From the NCBI GenBank assembly GCA_003220975.1, contig QHTX01000183.1:642-16091 (forward strand): DNA of 15,450 bases, given 5' to 3'. Below, one piece after another: positions 7,607-13,300 of this stretch. The first letter of the stretch is position 1. Each line of letters starts with the position of its first letter. Made by a program: the position numbers and the translations under genes. The DNA comes from Gemmatimonadota bacterium (GTDB taxonomy: Bacteria > Gemmatimonadota > Gemmatimonadetes > Gemmatimonadales > GWC2-71-9). Below the pieces are notes generated by a model, which did not search any database, had not been told where the DNA came from, and worked only from the letters and a program-made list of their open reading frames with translations.

Positions 7607-8148
7607 TTCAAGAGGATGCGGATCCCGATGCCCGCGAGCACGGCGAGTAGGAATGAGGCGAGAGTGCCGATCAGGAAGTACTCGGCGAACTCGCGGTCCT
7701 CCAGGGCCTTGAAGCGGGCGAGCGCCTTGGCGGCGATGATCCAGCCCACCGCGCTGTACTCCCCCAGCAGGACGAGGGTGAGGGCGAGGGCGCGCTCGAG
7801 CGCGCCGATCGCGCGGCCGCGGGCGATCTCGATCGCGCCCGCGGTGCGATCCTCGTCGCGCCGCATCTGCAGCGTGGGGAGCTCGAGCACGCTGCGGATC
7901 AGGACGACCCCCCGGCCCGAGACGTAGAGGTAGCCCGTGGCGAGCAGCGCGACCCGGCCCCACCAGAGCCCATCGAGGCTCGGCTTCGCGAGCCGAGCGA
8001 AGTACGTGCCCGCCACCAGGGCGATAATGACGAACACCGCTTCCCAGAGGAGCAGCGTCGCGGCGCGGCGGTGGCCGTCCACCTGCGCCGGCCAGAGCGT
8101 GGCGGCGAGGGTGTAGGCGAGGAGGGGCACCACGAAGAGCGGGTTCAT
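7597..8148 (-). CDS. Multi-span membrane protein, DUF3307-like, partner of SatD
   Basis: This 183-residue integral membrane protein has about five hydrophobic segments (about residues 2-19, 31-49, 60-82, 115-140, 157-178). The C-terminal half carries a pattern I recognise from the C-terminal part of DUF3307 proteins: G-x-L-E-R-x-L-x-L-T-L-V-L, then AAKALARFKALEDREFAEYF and L-I-G-T-L-x-S-x-L-L-A. The N-terminal half does not show the usual DUF3307 start, so it is a variant or only a relative. Its ATG overlaps the SatD stop codon as ATGA, implying coupled translation, and SatD plus DUF3307 genes are a recurrent pair. The biochemical function is unknown. It ends 86 bp before the ECF sigma gene. 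Confidence 0.72.
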   Translation of the reverse strand: MNPLFVVPLLAYTLAATLWPAQVDGHRRAATLLLWEAVFVIIALVAGTYFARLAKPSLDGLWWGRVALLATGYLYVSGRGVVLIRSVLELPTLQMRRDEDRTAGAIEIARGRAIGALERALALTLVLLGEYSAVGWIIAAKALARFKALEDREFAEYFLIGTLASFLLAVLAGIGIRILLKQG

Positions 8149-8762
8149 GGGGTCTCGAGCATGGCCCGGAACATCTTATCGCCGGCGGCCACGAGAGGCC
8201 AGGCCATGCGGCGCGCCAGGTGAGAGATGGCGCTGCGGTCGACGCGCAACTGCGCGGCGGCGTCGGCCGGGGAGCCGAGGCGCAGCAGGGTGGCGGCGCG
8301 CCGCTGGCGTGGGGTCCAACTCCAGTACAGCGCCGAGTAGTAGCTCGCGAGCGGCTCGATGGCGGCCGGGAATCCGCCCAAGGCGAAGACGAGCCGCCCC
8401 GGCTTGGCTCGGTCCAAGGCGGCGCGCGCCTCGTGAAAGCACGGGCCGTCGACCTCCGGCGCGGTGGCGGCGAGGGGCGTGCTGATCGGCCCGCGCCCGC
8501 ACGCCACGACCCACGCGATCTCGGGAAACCGGGCGCGGATGAAGTGGGCGACGTCCCACACGGGGGCGGGGCGCGTGAGCAGGCCCTGCAGCTCGTCGCC
8601 CAGGGTCACGGCGAAGCGGGCGGCGAGGGCGCGGCGATAGCGGCGATTGAGCTCGGGGAGCGCGGCCCGCAGCTCGGCCTGGAGCCGGGCGCGGCGGGCC
8701 GGGGGCAGCAGGCGGGACGCCGTGGCATCGGCGATGGCGGCGACGTAGACCTTGGATGACAT
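8145..8762 (-). CDS. SatD-family protein with C-terminal helix-turn-helix
   Basis: This 205-residue soluble protein resembles SatD (named from the Streptococcus mutans acid-tolerance operon). Visible signatures are the opening strand VYVAAIADATASR (residues 5-17), FAVTLGDELQGLL (50-62), and G-P-I-S-T followed by D-G-P-x-F-H-E-A-R-A-A-L (91-116). Residues 149-189 (TPRQRRAATLL, then DAAAQLRVDRSAISHLARRM) have the layout of a sigma-region-4/LuxR-like helix-turn-helix, so it may bind DNA. The ATG at 8762 has no Shine-Dalgarno sequence and lies inside the innermost of three inverted repeats. A good sigma-70-type promoter lies 40-66 bp upstream. The downstream membrane gene overlaps by 4 bases. The biochemical role of SatD is not established; autoregulation through its own HTH is my inference. 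Confidence 0.82.
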   Translation of the reverse strand: MSSKVYVAAIADATASRLLPPARRARLQAELRAALPELNRRYRRALAARFAVTLGDELQGLLTRPAPVWDVAHFIRARFPEIAWVVACGRGPISTPLAATAPEVDGPCFHEARAALDRAKPGRLVFALGGFPAAIEPLASYYSALYWSWTPRQRRAATLLRLGSPADAAAQLRVDRSAISHLARRMAWPLVAAGDKMFRAMLETP

Positions 8763-8827
8763 TTTACGTCACATATGTCAGATATGACGAATAACGTCAC
8801 AATCTATCAATGTGACGATAAATGTCA
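8757..8827. promoter_or_regulatory. Array of three 15-bp inverted-repeat operators, 28 bp apart
   Basis: Plus-strand sites are TGACATTTTACGTCA (8757-8771), TGACGAATAACGTCA (8785-8799) and TGACGATAAATGTCA (8813-8827). All fit TGACR-(A/T)5-YGTCA. Centres at 8764, 8792 and 8820 are exactly 28 bp apart, with 13-bp spacers. One site covers the -35 box, one covers the expected transcription start, and one covers the satD start codon, so bound protein should repress. The protein that binds is not known. Confidence 0.8.
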
Positions 8828-8828
8828 A
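8801..8828 (-). promoter_or_regulatory. Sigma-70-type promoter of the satD operon
   Basis: On the minus strand TTGACA (8828-8823) is a consensus -35, followed after 16 bp by TAGATT (8806-8801) as -10. Transcription would begin near 8794, giving a leader of about 30 nt. The -35 lies within the outermost operator. Confidence 0.6.
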
Positions 8829-8832
8829 TCGC

Positions 8833-9321
8833 TCATCGCGTGCCGAAGGCGGCGTAGACCGGGACATCGGGGTGGGCCTCGAGCATGTCGCGGACGCCGC
8901 TGGGGGCGGCGACGAGACAGAGGAAGTGCACCCGCTGGGCGCCGGCGTGCTTGAGGGCGCTCACGGCGTCCACCGCCGAGCCGCCGGTCGCGAGCATCGG
9001 ATCGAGCACGAAGAAGTCGCGGGCGTCCTCCCCCGAGGGAATCTTGAAGTAGTAGTCCACGGGCTCCAGCGTGTCGTGCTCGCGGTAGATCCCGATGTGC
9101 CCGACCCGGGCCGAGGGGATGAGCTGGGCGATGCCCTCGACCATGCCGAGCCCGGCCCGCAGGATCGGCACGAGCGCCAGCTTCTTGCCGGCGACGCGGA
9201 CGCCGCGCATCCGCTCGAGCGGCGTCTCCACGTCGAACGGCTCGAGCGCCAGGTCCTTGGTCACCTCGTAGGCCATCAGCATGGCGATCTCGTTCACGAG
9301 CTGCTTGAAGTCGCGCGTCGT
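8833..9321 (-). pseudogene. upp: Uracil phosphoribosyltransferase remnant, both ends damaged
   Basis: The reading frame matches UPRT, the salvage enzyme joining uracil and PRPP to make UMP. Family landmarks are clear: VPILRAGLGM, IGIYREHDTLEPV, and the PRPP loop in LDPMLATGGSA. Compared with known UPRTs (about 208 residues), the first ~23 residues are missing. Homology begins at T-T-R-D-F-K-Q-L, and nine codons further upstream the frame hits a TAG at 9349-9351, where PEP carboxylase sequence already lies on the other strand. Near the C-terminus HPDVPVYAA runs straight into FGTR, skipping about 22 residues that include the GLGDAGDR uracil-binding loop. The only start codon left is GTG 9297. 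I infer a non-functional remnant; the comparison uses remembered family sequences. Confidence 0.8.
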
Positions 9322-9322
9322 C

Positions 9323-9448
9323 CGCCAGCAGATCGAGCTGCTGCGACGCTATCGCGCGACAGCGACCGAGCAGCCGCCGGAAGACCAGCTCGCGGCATTG
9401 CTGTTATCGATCAATTGCATTGCGGCGGGGTTCGGCACTACTGGGTGA
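9323..9448 (+). pseudogene. ppc: C-terminal remnant of phosphoenolpyruvate carboxylase
   Basis: The frame encodes QIELLRRYRA, then an acidic/proline stretch, then LLLSINCIAAGFGTTG and a TGA stop at 9446-9448. This matches the conserved PEP carboxylase terminus (Q-x-E-L-L-R-R-x-R ... T-I-N-G-I-A-A-G-x-x-x-T-G), including the end that reaches the active site. Only about 42 codons of a gene normally near 900 codons remain. Everything upstream is replaced by upp sequence on the opposite strand. The two remnants meet head to head within about 9319-9326. Confidence 0.75.
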
Positions 9449-9456
9449 GGCGTTGC

Positions 9457-9488
9457 ACGACGCCACGACGCCACGACGCCACGACGCA
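9457..9488. repeat. 8-bp tandem repeat, four copies
   Basis: ACGACGCC is repeated three times exactly, followed by a fourth copy ACGACGCA. It lies between the ppc remnant stop and the 3' end of the glycine-zipper gene. A period of 8 in non-coding DNA suggests a slippage-prone array. Confidence 0.8.
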
Positions 9489-9505
9489 GGCGGTCGCTCC
9501 CTACG

Positions 9506-10009
9506 TCACGGCGCTCGCAGCCGCCATTTCGGGAACGCCGAGCCGATCAGCGCGCCGATTCCGGCACCGACGGCGCCTCCGACCGCCAGCCCGAACACGA
9601 AGCCGCCCGCCTCGCCGCAATTCACCGAGCCTTCGCAATTGGCTTTGGCAACGGCGACGCCGCCCGCGCCCAGTGCGACGCCGCCTAACACTGCCCCGAT
9701 CAGCGCGCCCGTTCCCGCGTGGCCGCCGCCACGCACCCAGAGCGAGTCCACGTCGGAAGCAGGGACCTCGATTCGCCCCCAGAAGGATGTCTCGAGGGTG
9801 AGACGATCGGCCGAACTGCTCACAACCACGCCTTGGCGGCGCCCGACTCGTCTGTTGTGGATGCGCACGAGCTGGCCACCCCCGAGACGTGCGAGAGCGA
9901 AGCCCGCGCGCTGCGCGGCGCTGGTTGTGTCGGGCTCCTGGGCCCGCGCGCGCTGGCTGGCGAGGGTGACGAGTCCCATCACCGAAACGGCGAAACAGAC
10001 CCTGCGCAT
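9506..10009 (-). CDS. Small exported glycine-zipper protein
   Basis: This 167-residue protein starts with a signal peptide (MRRVCFAVSVMGLVTLASQRARA, cleavage probably after ARA). A small beta-rich segment follows (about residues 38-92: G-x-L-V-R-I-H-N, V-V-S-S-S-A-D-R-L-T-L-E). The end is two glycine-zipper hydrophobic stretches (about 96-118 and 133-156, with GALIGAVLGGVALGAGG and FGLAVGGAVGAGIGALIG) separated by a loop with two cysteines. Such zippers occur in outer-membrane lipoproteins and envelope proteins; no lipobox cysteine is seen. I chose the ATG at 10009, preceded by GGAG at 8 nt; an in-frame start at 10051 would bury the signal peptide. Precise function is unknown. The 185 bp upstream hold no gene I can support. 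Confidence 0.75.
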   Translation of the reverse strand: MRRVCFAVSVMGLVTLASQRARAQEPDTTSAAQRAGFALARLGGGQLVRIHNRRVGRRQGVVVSSSADRLTLETSFWGRIEVPASDVDSLWVRGGGHAGTGALIGAVLGGVALGAGGVAVAKANCEGSVNCGEAGGFVFGLAVGGAVGAGIGALIGSAFPKWRLRAP

Positions 10010-10194
10010 GTCGTGTGCTCCGCTGGCGTACGGCGACAGGATCGCGCGCACGTCTCAAGTGCGCTTCAAGACCTCTCGTGTCGCAAGGGCGACGTGGCGG
10101 CGGACCAGGGCGCCCGGCTGCTCGCATTTCGCCGAGGGTGACCGGCACTCCCACGGCCTCGGGCTGCCCGCTAAGTTGTTCTCCTGCTTGGTTT

Positions 10195-10267
<73 letters not shown>

Positions 10268-10285
10268 CTCAGGACGCAAGAGCCT

Positions 10286-10319
10286 ACGCCCCGCCGGTCG
10301 TGACCGACGGGGCGTCTTT
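10286..10319 (+). terminator. Intrinsic terminator after tRNA-Phe
   Basis: ACGCCCCGCCGGTC and GACCGACGGGGCGT form a stem of up to 14 positions with one mismatch and a tight loop centred on GT, followed by CTTTC. It starts 19 nt after the tRNA end and lies before the VOC gene. Confidence 0.8.
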
Positions 10320-10352
10320 CTCCCGGAGCGTCTCCACCACGAAGGAGGCCGG

Positions 10353-10706
10353 ATGGCGCAGGCCGATCACGACCGGCAGGTCGATTATGTCGAGTTTGGT
10401 GCGACCGACCTCGGCCGGATCAAGCAATTCTATCAACAGGTCTTCGACTGGCCGTTCGAAGACTACGGGCCTGACTACACGAGCTTCCAGGACGGACGCT
10501 TGAGCGGCGGGTTCGCGAAAGCGTCGGCGGTGCGACCCGGTGGCCCGCTCGTCGTGATCTACGCCACCCGACTGGAAGACGTCGAAGCGAAGGTCAAGGA
10601 GGCGGGCGGGAAGATCGTGAAGCCCACGTTTTCCTTTCCGGGCGGCCGCCGGTTCCACTTCACCGACCCGAGCGGCAACGAGCTGGCAGTGTGGACGGAC
10701 CGGTAG
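10353..10706 (+). CDS. VOC (glyoxalase/bleomycin-resistance fold) protein
   Basis: This 117-residue protein is one complete vicinal-oxygen-chelate module: VDYVEFGATDLGRIKQFYQQ at the start (residues 10-29), V-F-D-W-P-F-E, a middle V-x-D-V-E-A-K-V-K-E-A-G-G-K-I-V-K-P (about 74-90), and FHFTDPSGNELAVW at the end. The final Glu (E111) is at the usual metal-ligand position; an N-terminal His ligand is not obvious, so metal binding is uncertain. AGGAGG lies about 4 nt before the ATG. It is short for glyoxalase I and better fits the small uncharacterised VOC proteins; the substrate is unknown. It follows the tRNA-Phe terminator, and the truncated SDR frame begins 38 bp after its stop. Confidence 0.9.
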   Translation: MAQADHDRQVDYVEFGATDLGRIKQFYQQVFDWPFEDYGPDYTSFQDGRLSGGFAKASAVRPGGPLVVIYATRLEDVEAKVKEAGGKIVKPTFSFPGGRRFHFTDPSGNELAVWTDR

Positions 10707-10744
10707 GGGGGGGAGGGGAACCGGGCGGGCGAGAGGGACCCCCG

Positions 10745-10972
10745 GTGGCGCTCGTCACCGGTGCGAACCGCGGGATCGGGCTCGAAGTGTGTCGCCAGCT
10801 GGCGGGCCGCGGATACGACGTGGTGCTCGGATCGCGCGACGCGGCCAAGGGCGAGCGTGCCGCCGCGGATCTCGCGAGGAATGGCGGCACCGTCCGCGCC
10901 TGCCAGCTCGACGTCACCGATGCGAAGAGTATCGAGCGCGCACGAACCCGTGTTGCGGCGGTGAACGGGTAG
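10745..10972 (+). pseudogene. N-terminal remnant of a short-chain dehydrogenase/reductase
   Basis: From a GTG at 10745 the frame gives 75 residues of a classic SDR Rossmann fold: VALVTGANRGIG with the TGxxxGxG dinucleotide motif (residues 5-12), then L-G-S-R-D for cofactor choice and CQLDVTD (about 54-60). It stops at TAG (10970-10972) before the NNAG motif and the YxxxK catalytic pair, so about two thirds of the normal ~240 residues are gone. The wording is closest to carbonyl-reductase-like SDRs. The last few residues already belong to antisense adh sequence, so the frame ends at a junction near 10960 and not by a point mutation. Confidence 0.8.
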
Positions 10973-11109
10973 TAGCCCCGGGTGAGCTCGATGTCGGTGT
11001 TGCAGATTCCGGTGCGTACGACGCGCACCAACGCTTCGCCGGGCGGGGGCTCCGGGGTCGGCGTGTCCCGGACGCTGAGGCGGCGGTCTTCCAACCAAAG
11101 GGCGCGCAC
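10960..11109 (-). pseudogene. N-terminal remnant of a zinc-type (MDR) alcohol dehydrogenase
   Basis: From a GTG at 11109 the frame gives 50 residues typical of medium-chain zinc dehydrogenases: RALWLEDRRLSVRDTPTPEP, PPGEALVRV, then GICNTD with the first catalytic-zinc cysteine (residue 36) and RGYYPFT. The family then continues with G-x-P-G-H-E, but here the frame runs into antisense SDR sequence at about 10960. A -10-like CATATT (11117-11122) ends 7 nt before the GTG, so the start was probably leaderless. The remaining ~300 residues of the normal protein are absent. Confidence 0.8.
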
Positions 11110-11169
11110 GCCGGGTAATATGAAGACGTCGCACTGGAGAGTGACCCCGCCGCCCTGAAGCGGGTCTCC

Positions 11170-12084
11170 ATGCATCCGTGTGGGCTTCTCCCCCCCCTGC
11201 TGCTTGCAGACAGCTCGACGACCGTCGAGACGTTCAAGGTTCCGCTCGGTCGCGCCGAATCGCTCAGCGTCGAGACCGCGGGCACGGGCGATCCGGTGGT
11301 CCTCATTCCGGGCCTATTCGGCTCGGCGTTCGGCTTCCGGAAGCTCGTCTCCCTCCTCGCGCAGGCCGGCTATCGCGCCATCGTCATCGAGCCGCTCGGC
11401 ATCGGCTCGTCGGCGCGGCCCGAGAAGGCGAACTACTCGCTGACCGCCCAGGCGGACCGCATCGCCGCCGTGCTCGACTCGCTGGGCGTGCGAGGGGCGC
11501 TGCTCATCGCGCATTCGATCGGAGGCTCGGAAGCGTTCCGACTCGCCTATCGGCGACCCGATCTGGTGAAGGGGCTCCTGTCGATCGAGGGCGGGCCCAC
11601 GGAGGCGGCGATCACGCCGGCGTTCAAGCGCGCCCTGCGATTCGCGCCCTGGATCAAGCTGTTCGGCGGGATCAAGCTGATCCGCCGGAAGATCCGAGGT
11701 CTCCTGCTCGACTCCTCCGGAGACTCCACCTGGGTGACGGATGACGTGGTGGAGGGCTACACGGCGGGCGCCGCGCGCAATCTCGACGCGACCCTCAAGG
11801 CGTACCTCGCCATGGCCCAGGCGCGGGAGCCCGTCAAGCTGGCCTTGCATCTCGTGGAGGTGCGCTGTCCGGTGCGGCTGCTAGTCGGAGGCGCCCAGCA
11901 CGACGGCGACGTCGGTGCGACCGAGGTGGCGCTGCTCGGGCGCAGCGTGCGCTCGTTCGCGCTCGATTCGGTGCCCGGGGCGGGGCACTTCATCTATGAA
12001 GAGCAGCCTGCGGCCGTGCTCGCGGCCCTCGGCCGGCTGCAGACGACCGTGACCCCGCCGCGCCCATCACCCTTCGCCCGATAG
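11170..12084 (+). CDS. Alpha/beta-fold hydrolase
   Basis: This 304-residue protein contains a complete alpha/beta hydrolase domain (about residues 25-295). Visible elements are the oxyanion strand VVLIPGLFGSAFGFR (42-56), PLGIGSSARP (75-84), the nucleophile elbow AHSIGG with Ser at about residue 115, a candidate acid in GGAQHDGDV, and the catalytic histidine in GAGHFIYEEQP. A lid-like insertion with many basic residues (about 150-180, K-L-I-R-R-K-I-R) separates the halves. The N-terminus (HPCGLLPPLLLADSS) is hydrophobic but not a convincing signal peptide. The ATG at 11170 has only a weak upstream purine run. The substrate cannot be deduced; esterase, epoxide hydrolase or C-C hydrolase activity is possible. 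The glycosyltransferase begins 7 bp after its stop, so the two are probably an operon. Confidence 0.9.
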   Translation: MHPCGLLPPLLLADSSTTVETFKVPLGRAESLSVETAGTGDPVVLIPGLFGSAFGFRKLVSLLAQAGYRAIVIEPLGIGSSARPEKANYSLTAQADRIAAVLDSLGVRGALLIAHSIGGSEAFRLAYRRPDLVKGLLSIEGGPTEAAITPAFKRALRFAPWIKLFGGIKLIRRKIRGLLLDSSGDSTWVTDDVVEGYTAGAARNLDATLKAYLAMAQAREPVKLALHLVEVRCPVRLLVGGAQHDGDVGATEVALLGRSVRSFALDSVPGAGHFIYEEQPAAVLAALGRLQTTVTPPRPSPFAR

Positions 12085-12091
12085 GACCGCG

Positions 12092-13300
12092 ATGCGCATC
12101 GCCCTGGTCGCCGAGGACTACTATCCCCAGCTCGGGGGCGTTCCCGAGCATGTGCACAACCTCGCCCTCCAGCTCAACGCCTGGGGGCACACGGCCGCGG
12201 TCGTCACGTCCCACATGGGCGAGCACCGCGACGCGGATTTCGTGCGCCGGGTGGGCACGAGCCGGGTGATCTACGCGAACGGCGGCGTGTCGCGGGTCAC
12301 GACCGGGTGGCGGCTGCGGCGCCGGCTCGAGGAGTTGTTCCGGGCGGAGCGTTACGACCTCGTGCACGTGCACGGCGGGCTCGCCCCGACGTTCGGGCTA
12401 GCGGCGCCGTTCGCCGCCTGGCGCCTCGGCATTCCGGTGGTGGCGACGTTCCACTCGTGGTTCGCGCGCTCGGTCGGCTGCCGCGTCTTCCGGGGTCCGC
12501 TCCAGAAGATCCTCGACCGCCACGCGGCGACGATCGCCGTGAGCGCGCCGGTGGTGGAGGCGAACGCGCGCTATTTCGACGCCGACTGGGAGATCATCCC
12601 GAACGGCGTGGACACGAGCTTCTTCAAGCCGAACGGCCGCAGGCCGACGGATGCGCTCACCGATCGCCCCCGGCTCCTGTTTCTCGGCCGCATCGAGCCG
12701 CGCAACGGCCTCAGCACCCTGCTCGACGCGATGCCCCACATTCTCGCCCGCTACCCCCGAGCGCTGCTCACCGTCGCGGGCGACGGCCCGTGGCGCGGCT
12801 ACTACGAGCGCCGGGCGCGCGAGCTCGGCGCGAGCGTCCGCTTCGTGGGCAAGGTGTTCGAGGACCGGCCGGATTACTACGGCTGCGCCGACCTGTACCT
12901 GTGTCCGACGCACATCGCCTCGTTCGGCGTGACGCTGCTCGAGGCGATGGCGTGCGGCACGCCGATGGTCGTGGCGGACAACCACGGCTACCGTTCGGTC
13001 GTGGACGGGGGCGCCGAGGCGCTCATCGTGTCGAAGGACGATCCCAAGATCTGGGCGGAGAGCGCGATCGCGTTGCTGGGCGACCCCGCGCGGCGTGCCG
13101 CGATGGGGCGCGCGGGGCTCGAGAAGGCGGCACGGTTTGCGTGGCCGCGGATCGCGCGCGCCGAGCTCGCCGTTTACGAGCGCGTACTGGCTGCGCGGGC
13201 GAAGGGCCGGAGCGCGAGCGCCGCGGCCAGCTCGGCCAGCGAGCCCCGATACGTCCGGACGCCCAGGAAGACGTCGGTCATCGCGTCCACGAGTCGCTGA
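12092..13300 (+). CDS. GT4-family glycosyltransferase, PimA-like
   Basis: This 402-residue GT-B retaining glycosyltransferase should be cytoplasmic or at the inner face of the membrane. The acceptor domain opens with IALVAEDYYPQLGGVPEHVH (residues 3-22), the glycine loop common to mannosyltransferases such as PimA. The donor domain has PNGVD, RLLFLGRIEPRNG, VAGDGP, and SFGVTLLEAMACGTPMVVAD. In the E-x7-E donor motif the second Glu is kept (E284) but the first is Ala (A276). AGGA lies 5 nt before the ATG. The recognisable domain ends near residue 370; the last ~40 residues are Ala/Ser/Arg-rich and antisense to the end of the reductase gene, overlapping it by 127 bp. Donor and acceptor are unknown; a lipid-linked mannose or glucose transfer is plausible. 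Confidence 0.93.
   Translation: MRIALVAEDYYPQLGGVPEHVHNLALQLNAWGHTAAVVTSHMGEHRDADFVRRVGTSRVIYANGGVSRVTTGWRLRRRLEELFRAERYDLVHVHGGLAPTFGLAAPFAAWRLGIPVVATFHSWFARSVGCRVFRGPLQKILDRHAATIAVSAPVVEANARYFDADWEIIPNGVDTSFFKPNGRRPTDALTDRPRLLFLGRIEPRNGLSTLLDAMPHILARYPRALLTVAGDGPWRGYYERRARELGASVRFVGKVFEDRPDYYGCADLYLCPTHIASFGVTLLEAMACGTPMVVADNHGYRSVVDGGAEALIVSKDDPKIWAESAIALLGDPARRAAMGRAGLEKAARFAWPRIARAELAVYERVLAARAKGRSASAAASSASEPRYVRTPRKTSVIASTSR

Noticed and set aside
8757..8827. 28-bp periodicity as a mini CRISPR array or plasmid iterons
   Set aside because: The units are palindromic 15-bp sites with 13-bp spacers, far too short for CRISPR spacers. No cas or replication gene is nearby, and they overlap a promoter and start codon, which fits operators.
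8812..9801. 329-codon plus-strand frame across upp and the glycine-zipper gene
   Set aside because: It is antisense to upp, is not in the frame of the ppc remnant, and has no domain.
10130..10194. Promoter for tRNA-Phe
   Set aside because: TAAGTT at about 10172 is a possible -10, but no -35 is found at a proper distance.
10660..11175. A full 171-codon minus-strand gene covering the adh head
   Set aside because: Only residues encoded by 10960-11109 match alcohol dehydrogenase; the rest is antisense to the SDR and VOC genes.
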